Source: Leptospiraceae bacterium (GTDB taxonomy: Bacteria; Spirochaetota; Leptospiria; Leptospirales; Leptospiraceae). Taken from it: DNA of 64,000 nucleotides. Shown in pieces: positions 45,156 to 53,250 of this stretch. Location: contig JAKRSH010000031.1 in the NCBI GenBank assembly GCA_022402465.1, forward strand, positions 62,001-126,000. Direction: 5' to 3'. Position 1 is the first letter of the stretch, and each line of letters begins with the position of its first letter. The position numbers were made by a program, and so were the translations under genes. The notes beneath the pieces are model-generated. The model saw nothing but the letters and a program-made list of their open reading frames with translations. It searched no databases and was not told the DNA's origin.

Positions 45156-45881
45156 ATGACTCCTAAGAAGAAAGGTACAAAACCAATTGCTAAAAAGAAA
45201 GTGAAATCTCCTTCCGAGGAAAAAGTTAAACTGATTCTAAATAGCAAGAAATCTCCTTCTACTCAGGCGAAGCCTACCCAAGAAAAAAGCAAATCTAAAG
45301 ATCTACCTTCTGTTAAATTAAATGTAGGCAAGATTTATGAAGATGAGAAATTTCAGAAACCACTATCATATTTGAATTTTGATATAATTAAGATCCTTAC
45401 TAAAAATCCATGGGAAGCTTATATCTTTTGGAATATAAATGGAAATACCTACCAAAAATGTGTGGATCATTTTCAAGTACCGAGTGAAAGTATTCAGCTC
45501 GAAATATGCTTAGATTACTTGGAAGAAAATGGGATCAAGAAAACTCGTTCTATTTCGATTCATCCCTTATCGAATAATTACTATTGTAAATTTGAAAATC
45601 CCGTTGCTAACTTAAAAGCTTTAATCTATGCCAATTATTCTGATAGAAAATACCTTCTGTTTGATTCCGCCCAAGTGAGTCTGCCTATGGATCATGCTTC
45701 CTTTAAATTTGATGAACAATGGATCAATCAAGAATGGGTAGAGCATGGCTTAATTGCCAAAGATGCAAATGGAAATATTGTATTTCAATCATCACCTCAA
45801 AGGGAACAAACCCATGCTTCAACCCAAAAGATGAGTTTTGGATCTTCAGGAAATTCCTCTTCTCGTGCAATTGGTTCTTAA
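45156..45881 (+). CDS. DUF4912 domain protein
   Basis: 241 residues. A Lys/Ser/Pro-rich N-terminus (~1-60), probably disordered, precedes the DUF4912 domain (~75-195): NPWEAYIFWNINGNTYQK, LEICLDY, and the strand-rich SISIHPLSNNYYCKF. Members of this family usually sit beside GH57 branching enzymes, as here (10 nt gap), and are thought to help polysaccharide metabolism. GGGAAGG precedes ATG 45156. Confidence 0.85.
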   Translation: MTPKKKGTKPIAKKKVKSPSEEKVKLILNSKKSPSTQAKPTQEKSKSKDLPSVKLNVGKIYEDEKFQKPLSYLNFDIIKILTKNPWEAYIFWNINGNTYQKCVDHFQVPSESIQLEICLDYLEENGIKKTRSISIHPLSNNYYCKFENPVANLKALIYANYSDRKYLLFDSAQVSLPMDHASFKFDEQWINQEWVEHGLIAKDANGNIVFQSSPQREQTHASTQKMSFGSSGNSSSRAIGS

Positions 45882-45890
45882 GGAATATAC

Positions 45891-47480
45891 ATGTCAATAG
45901 TAGGAAATCTTTTATTCGTTCTACATGCTCATCTTCCCTTTGTTAGGCATCCAGGTTATAAGAGACCCTTTATTGAAGAAAACTGGTTGAATGAGGCCAT
46001 CCTTGAGACTTACATTCCCTTGCTGCGAGTTTTTCGAAACCTAAAGCAAGAAGGGATCTATTTCCGTATCACTATGTCTTTTTCCCCTTCTTTATCCTCC
46101 ATGTTAGTTGATGCTTATTTGCAGGATAAATTTCGCTCCTATATTTCTAACCTCATTCAATTGGGCGAGAAAGAAGTGGAGCGAACGACTTATGATTCTC
46201 ATTTGAATTATCTCTCTAAGAAATACCTGGGGCATTTTCAAGATACACTTAAGATCTTTGATGAGTTGAATGGTGATCTCACGAAAGGCTTCCGAGAGTT
46301 TCTAGAAAATGGAAGTTTGGAAATTATCACCTGTCCTGCGACCCATGGCTTCCTTCCATTTATGGAATCGGAGCCTGCCTCTGTCAAAGCACAAATTCGC
46401 AATGGAAGGCGAACCCACAGAAGAATTTGGGGGCGTGATCCAAAGGGAATTTGGCTTTCTGAATGTGGATACTACAAAGGCTTGGAAAAGCACTTAGCCG
46501 ACGAAGGATTGAAGTATTTCTTTGTAGATACTCACGGTATAGAGCATGCTGAACCAAGACCAAAGTATGGAGTTTATGCGCCTGTTGAAGTGGGAGAAGG
46601 TGTTTTTGCATTCGGTCGTGATCCAGAAAGTTCGAGGCAAGTATGGAGTTCCCAAGATGGTTACCCTGGTGATTTTCGTTATAGAGAATACTATCGCGAT
46701 ATTGGACATGACTTAGATTACAATTATATCCACCATTATCTCAATTCGGATGGAATTCGTATCAATACAGGAATCAAATACCACCGTATAACAGGTAAAG
46801 AATCGTATAAGGAATACTATAATCCAGATGCGGCTATGGAAGCTTGCGGAAATCATGCTACGGACTTTTTGAATCGAAGAATAGAACAAGCAAAGAACTT
46901 CTACAATGAAATGGGACAGGCAGCCATAATTGTCAGTCCATATGATGCGGAATTGTATGGACATTGGTGGTATGAGGGTCCACAGTTTATCGAGTATTTA
47001 TTTAAAAAGATACACTTTGACCAAGATTCTATTCGACCTATACACGCTTTGGAATCTCCAGGAATCGTAAATCGAATCCAAAGTGTAAGAATGTCTATGT
47101 CAAGTTGGGGGGAAAATGGATACGGTGATGTTTGGCTCAATAAGACCAACGACTGGATCTATCCGCATTTACTTGCAGCCGCTGCAGATATGCAGGCTAT
47201 TGCTCACAGCTATAAGACAACTGCGGATGCCTGGCAGATTCGAGTTTTGAATCAAATGGGTAGGGAACTCTTGCTTGCTCAAAGCTCAGATTGGGCATTT
47301 ATTATGAAGACAGGAACTATGGTTGACTACGCAGTTCGCAGAACAAATGTTCATGTGAATCTGTTCTACCATCTTAAGTCAATGCTTACAAATGATGATA
47401 GAGATGATAAGAACCTAGACCAAATGGAAGTAGAACACAATATATTTCCAGATATATCCTTTAAGGATTGGATAAAGTAA
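45891..47480 (+). CDS. GH57-type 1,4-alpha-glucan branching enzyme (DUF1957)
   Basis: 529 residues. The GH57 barrel starts at FVLHAHLPFVRHPG; the nucleophile is E191 (WLSECGYYKG) and the acid/base is D352 (SPYDAELYGHWWYEGP), the pair known in GH57 branching enzymes. The C-terminal helical region (~400-520) with AAADMQAIAH and LLLAQSSDWAFIM is the DUF1957 part needed for branching. It forms alpha-1,6 branches in glycogen-like glucans, or acts on a related glucan. AAGGA precedes ATG 45891. Operon with DUF4912. Confidence 0.92.
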   Translation: MSIVGNLLFVLHAHLPFVRHPGYKRPFIEENWLNEAILETYIPLLRVFRNLKQEGIYFRITMSFSPSLSSMLVDAYLQDKFRSYISNLIQLGEKEVERTTYDSHLNYLSKKYLGHFQDTLKIFDELNGDLTKGFREFLENGSLEIITCPATHGFLPFMESEPASVKAQIRNGRRTHRRIWGRDPKGIWLSECGYYKGLEKHLADEGLKYFFVDTHGIEHAEPRPKYGVYAPVEVGEGVFAFGRDPESSRQVWSSQDGYPGDFRYREYYRDIGHDLDYNYIHHYLNSDGIRINTGIKYHRITGKESYKEYYNPDAAMEACGNHATDFLNRRIEQAKNFYNEMGQAAIIVSPYDAELYGHWWYEGPQFIEYLFKKIHFDQDSIRPIHALESPGIVNRIQSVRMSMSSWGENGYGDVWLNKTNDWIYPHLLAAAADMQAIAHSYKTTADAWQIRVLNQMGRELLLAQSSDWAFIMKTGTMVDYAVRRTNVHVNLFYHLKSMLTNDDRDDKNLDQMEVEHNIFPDISFKDWIK

Positions 47481-47919
47481 GGTTAGAAAGCTCTATATTC
47501 GAACTTGCATTCGTGCAAGATTCCCATTTCTGCATATAATCTTTAGAGGGAATGATTTTTCTATCCATGAATTGGTAGATTTTTGCAGCTTGCATAAAAT
47601 GTTTTTTACCAGTGCAAACGGAAGAGAGATTCATAAAACTGCTTACCATAGCCAAATGAGTTTTCGCTGTTTCTTCCGAGTGACCCAAACCCAAGCCTTC
47701 GCTGATTCCAAGTGAAATTTGAAGATCTTGGATAGCGTCTTGGTATTTACCCAGCTCATTCAATTTGAGACCTTTTTCTAGGTAGTGTTTTGCAAAAGTC
47801 ATAGCTTTTCGAGGTCTTTCTTTATCCAAAATAGATTTAACCTTAGTGATTGGATCGTTAGCCCAGAGACTTGCTGAAAAAAGGAGCAGGCTGCTGAAAA
47901 ATAGTATGTTCTTATTCAT
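47461..47919 (-). CDS. Exported TPR-like hypothetical protein
   Basis: 152 residues with a signal peptide cleaved after SLWA (~20) and therefore probably periplasmic. One TPR-like pair (YLEKGLKLNELGKYQDAIQDLQISLGI, ~46-72) and a second helical pair with VCTGKKHFMQAAKIYQ. No named family. Its 3' end overlaps the GH57 gene by 20 bp, and its 5' end is 75 nt from rnpB. Confidence 0.75.
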   Translation of the reverse strand: MNKNILFFSSLLLFSASLWANDPITKVKSILDKERPRKAMTFAKHYLEKGLKLNELGKYQDAIQDLQISLGISEGLGLGHSEETAKTHLAMVSSFMNLSSVCTGKKHFMQAAKIYQFMDRKIIPSKDYMQKWESCTNASSNIELSNLTLSNP

Positions 47920-47994
47920 TTATTATCCCTGATTAATAAAATTCTTCTTCAATTATATGTATGCATAGATTGTACCATTTTTCATTCTGGTTTA

Positions 47995-48433
47995 GAAAGT
48001 TTCTACTGGGCGACTGCTTCTTTTTTGGCTGAACAAAAAGGAAGAGGAAAGTCCGGACACCAGGGAACCAAAGGACTGGGTAATCACCAGTATTTTGCTT
48101 GGAATTTTGAATTGGCCGCAAGGCTGGTTCTCAAAGAAAAGTAGGATAGATCAGTGCAACAGAAAATATACCGCCCAGCACCATTTTACGCTGAGCTTTG
48201 CTCAGCTAAATGGTGCTGGGTAAGGATGAAATGGTGGAGTAAGAGCCCACCGCCTCAACCGCGAGGAAGAGGGCAGGGTGCATCTCCTGTGTGCAATCTC
48301 AAGTAAACGGCCGTTTGTAGCAGGTTCCGCGAGGCCTAAGGGTAGAGAGCAAGTCTTAGAGAAATGGGAACATTGTTCTAAGTTAGATAAATAGTCGTCC
48401 TAGACAAAATCCGGCTTATAGGTAGGGACTTTC
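47995..48433 (+). ncRNA. rnpB: RNase P RNA, bacterial type A
   Basis: Catalytic RNA that removes 5' leaders from tRNA precursors. The universal elements occur in order: GAGGAAAGTCCGG (48044-48056, P4 5' side), ACAGAAA (48159-48165), GTAAGAGCCCACC (48239-48251) and ACAAAATCCGGCTTAT (48404-48419). P1 is formed by GAAAGTTTCTA (47995-48005) and TAGGGACTTTC at the 3' end. P12 is long: 48174-48186 pairs with 48208-48220, with a second inner stem. The 3' end and its T-run overlap the stop of the convergent NERD-helicase gene. Confidence 0.96.
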
Positions 48434-50074
48434 TTTTTTTTTCTTAGGATTGAGTAGGTCGATTAACTGTGGCTTGATTATTTCTGGAAATAGTATAGTG
48501 CAAGCTTGGTTGCAACGTGTCAAGGCATGGTAGTAAATATCCCAATATTTTGGGTCATTGAAATCTTTAATGCCCGTTAGAATCACGTACCCTTCTTCTT
48601 CACCATAGAATTCTTCTAGGGTCGCAATTCGCAATCTATAATCGGACTCAGCTTGCGAGAAGGTATCATAGTCCTTAATACGAACTAGATTGATATGGCT
48701 TGTAAAATACTTACCTGACGAACCGAGGATATCATCTACATCTTGTTCTTCTAAACAAAGTAAAATAGAATCTTCCAAAGGAATTTGCAATTCTCTTCGT
48801 CCGAAATGAATAGCCCATTCTAACTTTTGATAAAACTCCATAGGATTTTCAAAGGTTGCATACTGAATCCCCGTTATATCAGGAAGCCTTGAGCTTATAA
48901 ATGGTTTTCTACCTAGAATGCAAGCCTGCTCATAGACCTTGCGGGGTGTTCGTATGTTTCGATTCCAATACTCGGTTCTATCGGATAGAGATTTTAAGAA
49001 ATGAATTTCTTTATAGTACACAGGATGAGTTTCTTGGTTCGCATATTCAGCCATTACGAGCCAGGAGCCATTCTGCCAATGCTTGTTTAATTTGGATCCC
49101 ATCAATTCAAAAAGTTTTGCATCCATCATTTGTTCTGAGCTATCCAATATTAAAAATTCAAAATCATTGGGTAATGATTCCAATCTTTCAAATAGATTTT
49201 TTTCTTTTTTGTAAGATACAAAATGTGTGAACTTCCAAAGGTTTGCAAGCCCATCATCAGAGTCAGAATGATCATTTCCTAGAATGACTAGAGTCTTTAC
49301 TCCAAGATTTTCCATTCTCTTGGCTTGTTCCATACTAACAATTGTTTTGCCTGATCCAGGAACGCCAATCACAAGGGATCGGCTTGGTATTTTCGATTTT
49401 TGTATGATTTCAAATTGTTCTCTTGTGAGAGATATAAGTTTGGCATTTTGTCTAAATTTTTTCTTGGTGATATCAAATACAAAATTTAAATTTAAGCGAA
49501 TGATTTCATGTAAGTTAGCAAGAGTTTTTGAGCCAAGTGTTTTAAGCGATTTAGATTCCATACGTTTAAGTAAAGTCTCTAAAGAAAGATTGGAATTTTT
49601 TAAGGCAGATTTTCCAAAAATAAAATCAGATTCATGGGCAGGTCTGGGAAAATCATGTGCTTCATTCTTTAGAAAGAAAATAGCAGAATGAAAGTATTCT
49701 TTGGGAACAGGATCTTGGAAGGAATTGTGATCATTCAAGAATTCCATTAAGATTTTGCTAGCTGACTGAACCTGGTCTAAAGGATCGGAGTAAGGTTTGT
49801 CTGTATAACTTTCCCAATTTTTCTTACGTCGATTGTAGAATTCCCATTTTGAATTTTTGTATCTCCATTTTCCATTCTTCAGTTCTATGCAAAGGATCAT
49901 TTTATCAGAAACCACTACAAAATCTATCTCTCGCATTGGAATATCGGGAGTAAAAAGTTTCAAAGAATAGTAAACTGTGTATTCCTTGCCAAGTTCTAAT
50001 TTGAATCTAGAATGAAAACTTGATTCATTTGAATAATCCTTGGTATTGGCGGGAAATTCAAATGGGTAAATCAT
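48416..50074 (-). CDS. NERD nuclease-domain / superfamily 1 helicase-like protein
   Basis: 552 residues. The N-terminal NERD domain (~15-130) has the PD-(D/E)xK-type residues D51 (MREIDFVVVSDK) and E64-x-K66 (CIELKNGKW). A helicase-like core follows: Q-like motif SLTREQFEIIQ, Walker A GVPGSGKT (237-244), LILDSSEQM in place of the Walker B DEAQ, and a C-terminal YHALTRCNQACTIL matching motif VI of UvrD/RecB-like helicases. Such fusions occur in DNA repair and in some anti-phage systems; neither is shown here. The last codons overlap rnpB by 18 bp. Confidence 0.85.
   Translation of the reverse strand: MIYPFEFPANTKDYSNESSFHSRFKLELGKEYTVYYSLKLFTPDIPMREIDFVVVSDKMILCIELKNGKWRYKNSKWEFYNRRKKNWESYTDKPYSDPLDQVQSASKILMEFLNDHNSFQDPVPKEYFHSAIFFLKNEAHDFPRPAHESDFIFGKSALKNSNLSLETLLKRMESKSLKTLGSKTLANLHEIIRLNLNFVFDITKKKFRQNAKLISLTREQFEIIQKSKIPSRSLVIGVPGSGKTIVSMEQAKRMENLGVKTLVILGNDHSDSDDGLANLWKFTHFVSYKKEKNLFERLESLPNDFEFLILDSSEQMMDAKLFELMGSKLNKHWQNGSWLVMAEYANQETHPVYYKEIHFLKSLSDRTEYWNRNIRTPRKVYEQACILGRKPFISSRLPDITGIQYATFENPMEFYQKLEWAIHFGRRELQIPLEDSILLCLEEQDVDDILGSSGKYFTSHINLVRIKDYDTFSQAESDYRLRIATLEEFYGEEEGYVILTGIKDFNDPKYWDIYYHALTRCNQACTILFPEIIKPQLIDLLNPKKKKESPYL
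48430..48445 (+). terminator. T-run ending rnpB transcription, antisense to the NERD-helicase 3' end
   Basis: TTTC followed by nine or more T comes directly after the P1 stem, which can serve as the terminator hairpin. On the other strand these bases encode the Lys-rich tail of the NERD-helicase. Confidence 0.6.
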
Positions 50075-50120
50075 GCTATTACAGATTCAAGTTTGTCACT
50101 CATCCTGCAATCGAAATTCA

Positions 50121-50149
50121 TTGACAGGAATCTTATTCTTAGAGAAGCT
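50121..50149 (+). promoter_or_regulatory. Putative promoter giving a leaderless mRNA
   Basis: TTGACA (50121-50126), a 17-nt spacer and a weak GAAGCT (50144-50149) end 7 nt before ATG 50157; no Shine-Dalgarno. The -10 matches only at its two most conserved positions. Confidence 0.35.
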
Positions 50150-50156
50150 TTGAGCA

Positions 50157-50786
50157 ATGAAATTTATTCAAGCTGCTTGCAACTTCTTATTCCTGTTTTC
50201 CATAATGCTCTTACAATTCTGTGCCTCTGGTAATATTTGGCTCTACGTGAACGAAAATGGTTCGGGTCGAATGCAAATGGTTAGAAAAGAAATCCAAGCA
50301 AGACAGAAGATGGATTTAGAGTTTCTGAAAGGAAGCTCATCTGAACTTACAGAAATGAAGATTACATCCGTGGATTCAAATTTTTCTTCCATATATACAT
50401 TGAAAATGAAAGGTGCAAGTTTTATCTATTACCCTCATGAAGTTAATTCTGAAATTTATAACTGTCTTCTTTTCACACTAGATACCTCTGCTGAATCTGA
50501 GTGGTTTCGGTATTTTCAGATAACAGATGTTAAGATGAATCTTTTTGACAAAGAAGCGAAATCCAGAGATGATCTTGCAAGGTTTAATAATCTTGCCGAA
50601 TACTTTGTTTGGGAGATTCACCTTGCGGGAGATGTGAAAACTGTGAAAGATTTCCAACCATTGGGTCCTGAATGGTGGATTTCAAAACACTCCAACTCTA
50701 AAGTGATTTTAAAAATACCAGCCAGGGATATCATAAATTCAAGAAGAAAGTTCTCAAGTTACGAAGTGTGCTCTTCTCCCAAGTAG
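50157..50786 (+). CDS. Putative lipoprotein
   Basis: 209 residues. The hydrophobic signal ends in LLQFCASG, giving a weak lipobox at Cys22. The start of the mature part (NIWLYVNENGSGRMQMVRKE) resembles the beta-strand opening of LppM/DUF3153-like lipid-binding lipoproteins; this is a faint likeness only. Later strands (KVILKIPARDI) support a beta-rich fold. It lies between the divergent NERD-helicase and the fliK-flgD-flgE cluster, 105 nt before fliK. Confidence 0.75.
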   Translation: MKFIQAACNFLFLFSIMLLQFCASGNIWLYVNENGSGRMQMVRKEIQARQKMDLEFLKGSSSELTEMKITSVDSNFSSIYTLKMKGASFIYYPHEVNSEIYNCLLFTLDTSAESEWFRYFQITDVKMNLFDKEAKSRDDLARFNNLAEYFVWEIHLAGDVKTVKDFQPLGPEWWISKHSNSKVILKIPARDIINSRRKFSSYEVCSSPK

Positions 50787-50891
50787 AAAAAAATTCGATA
50801 TTGAGATCCAATGCGACATAAGTGAAAAAAGGAAGAAGATAAAGTGTAAAGTTTTATGGGAATCCTTCGATCCTTATTGCAGGGTAGGGTG

Positions 50892-52547
50892 ATGAATATA
50901 TCTTTTTTTCCAATCAAATCAAGTGAAGTTTCTCAAGTTAAGAATCTTCTCTCGGAGGCATCGAATCTCTCACAAGAATCCATACTATCGAATTCACATT
51001 CCTCCTTTGCAAGTTTTATGAAAGGAAATTTTGATGCAAGCTCTGCCTTAGATAATAAATTTCCTATTGCTTCTAATTTTCCCCAGCCTGCTTCCTTCCA
51101 CGAATCCAGTTCTTTTCAAAGCCATTCTTCTTCCCAAGCTTCCTTGTCAGAACAAAACGAACACAATGCGGAGACCTATTCTACTCTTGCTACAGTTGAA
51201 AATCCAAGTCAGGAATCAGAAAAATCTGAAGAAATTTCTTCTAAGGAAATAGTGAAAGAAGATACGAACATTGAATCAAGGAAAGAGGAAGAATCTGAAA
51301 AAGAAATTGAATCCAATAAAAAAGTATCAGAACAAGATGAGACACTTTTTGAATCTATAGCATCTTGGTTTCATACTTTAGGTCTTAGTAAAGAAACCAA
51401 AGAATTAAATGCAAGCAACCAAGAGAAGGCATTTCAAATTTCTAAAAATCAATCTGAAACAGAATTAAAATCAGCAAATCGGGAAAATTCTAAATCAGAA
51501 CTCAAAGAGCAGGATGCTAAGTCTCAGAAAATCCAGGATGAATGGGAGAAAAAAATAGTTACAACGAACGAATTGTTCGCAAAATTTTCCCAGGCAAAAA
51601 CTAAAAGCACAGAAGAATCCAAAACCAATGCGAAACCTTTCCAAGAAGCTAAGTCTCTTGAAGGCAAAGACGTAGATAAAAATTTAATTCCCAATAACCA
51701 AGAATTAGTATCTAAAAATTTAAAATCAGAAAATGGAATTTTGGAAAATAAAGAAACCAATCGTAAATCCATACAAGAACCAAAATCCAAGAGTGAAACC
51801 AAACTTGAATCTTTGGAAAAGCCTGAATCCAAAGATATACCCAAGATAACCATTGATAAAATGGAAAAAGGTGAAACACCAAAAGATATGAGTAAGTGGG
51901 AAATTCGCCAAGAAAAATCTAAGCAAGATTTTTCGAACTTAACACAGTCTTCACAAAACAAAGATTCAGTGCTTGCCTTAGAGTCAAATTCTTCTTCCAA
52001 CTCATCTAAATCTCAAGGCGATACAGCCAAGGATCAGGGCAGTGAAAATTTCAAAGCAGACTTACTCAGAGCTAATCTCAGTAAGAAGCCTGATTCCCTT
52101 GCTTCTAAGTCATCTGTCTTTGATGCAGAAGAAATGAAGGCGAACATGGATAAATTGGTTCAGAAAGCCAAAATCCAAATCATCAATGAAGGGAGAAGCC
52201 AAGCTGAGATTCGTTTGAATCCTATGGAACTAGGAAGAATGATACTTAAGATTTCCGTTCAAAATGATAAAGTGCAAGGTAAGGTTTTGGTTGATTCAGA
52301 AGCTGTGAAAACAGCCTTGCAAAATGATCTTTCCAGTCTGAAAGAAGACTTACGCGCCCAAGGACTTGATTTGCAATCCTTATCCATAGATGTTAATTTG
52401 GATTCCCACCAAGATTTGCAAGGAAGACAAGAGCAATTTGCTAAGATAGATAACTTTGGGAACAGAAATAAAAAAGAATCGCTATCCGATATAGAAGTTC
52501 CAAAAACGATTCGAGTCTCAGATTCTTTGCTCGATGTGATCGCATAA
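50892..52547 (+). CDS. fliK: Flagellar hook-length control protein
   Basis: About 551 residues. The first ~420 are low-complexity, rich in Ser/Lys/Glu, as expected of the unfolded ruler part. The C-terminal ~120 residues form the conserved Flg_hook domain: AEIRLNPMELGRMILKISVQNDKVQGKVLVDSEAVKTAL and LRAQGLDLQSLSIDV. FliK measures hook length and switches export specificity. I prefer ATG 50892 (MNISFFPIKSSEV); ATG 50856 is the alternative. FlgD follows 10 nt later. Confidence 0.9.
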   Translation: MNISFFPIKSSEVSQVKNLLSEASNLSQESILSNSHSSFASFMKGNFDASSALDNKFPIASNFPQPASFHESSSFQSHSSSQASLSEQNEHNAETYSTLATVENPSQESEKSEEISSKEIVKEDTNIESRKEEESEKEIESNKKVSEQDETLFESIASWFHTLGLSKETKELNASNQEKAFQISKNQSETELKSANRENSKSELKEQDAKSQKIQDEWEKKIVTTNELFAKFSQAKTKSTEESKTNAKPFQEAKSLEGKDVDKNLIPNNQELVSKNLKSENGILENKETNRKSIQEPKSKSETKLESLEKPESKDIPKITIDKMEKGETPKDMSKWEIRQEKSKQDFSNLTQSSQNKDSVLALESNSSSNSSKSQGDTAKDQGSENFKADLLRANLSKKPDSLASKSSVFDAEEMKANMDKLVQKAKIQIINEGRSQAEIRLNPMELGRMILKISVQNDKVQGKVLVDSEAVKTALQNDLSSLKEDLRAQGLDLQSLSIDVNLDSHQDLQGRQEQFAKIDNFGNRNKKESLSDIEVPKTIRVSDSLLDVIA

Positions 52548-52557
52548 GGAGTATTAA

Positions 52558-53205
52558 ATGCCTGAAATTAATGCAGCAACCAGAAGCCAATATTTAGAGT
52601 CAGATAAAAACATAAATATCCAAAGTCATTTGAATCAATTGGAGAAAGAAGAAAAATCTGGACTCAAGGGAATAGAGATTCGTGATTCAGCAAAGCAATT
52701 GGGAAAAGATGATTTCCTTAAACTATTAATTTCGCAATTATCTCAACAAGATCCTACCAATCCTATGAAAGACCAAGAGTTTATAGCTCAGATGGCACAA
52801 TTTTCATCTCTAGAGCAGATGAAAAATATTTCCACTGGAATTTCCAGAATGGAAGCTAAGCAATCTTATTCGGTTGTTGGTAAAATTATTTCAGGACCAG
52901 ATTTGGTAACCGGAGAAGAAGTAGTTGGTATCGCAGGTGCAATTTTTTTCGATAACCAAGGTAAGACTTATGCAAGAGTGAACGGACGAACTGTTGATGT
53001 AGAAAAGATTAATTTGATTTCCGATCCTAATCTTATTGATGGATCAGAAAGCAATAAAAAACAAACAGAAGTTAAGCAAAATTCTTCAATAGCAAATACT
53101 CCAAATGGAAAGAGCCAAGATCTTCCTCAAAGAGAAGCAGAGCAAAATTTGGAAATTCCAGGCTACAGACCGCTAGGTGGGAAAAATATTCCCTATGCAG
53201 ATTAA
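52558..53205 (+). CDS. flgD: Flagellar hook assembly (capping) protein
   Basis: 215 residues. The FlgD signature [20 protein letters not shown]...[19 protein letters not shown] lies at ~49-88. It caps the growing hook. A small beta domain follows (~100-155), and a Lys/Gln-rich tail without recognised function (~160-215) makes it longer than the minimal spirochaetal form. AAGGAG lies 7-9 nt before ATG 52558. Between fliK and flgE in one operon. Confidence 0.94.
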   Translation: MPEINAATRSQYLESDKNINIQSHLNQLEKEEKSGLKGIEIRDSAKQLGKDDFLKLLISQLSQQDPTNPMKDQEFIAQMAQFSSLEQMKNISTGISRMEAKQSYSVVGKIISGPDLVTGEEVVGIAGAIFFDNQGKTYARVNGRTVDVEKINLISDPNLIDGSESNKKQTEVKQNSSIANTPNGKSQDLPQREAEQNLEIPGYRPLGGKNIPYAD

Positions 53206-53250
53206 GTTTTTTATAAATATGACGAAAGGTAATAAAAGAGGGTACAATTT

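Noticed and set aside
50892-52150. Repetitive Ser/Lys/Glu stretches in fliK as a possible DNA repeat array
   Set aside because: There is no regular repeat unit at the DNA level. Low complexity is normal for the FliK ruler region.
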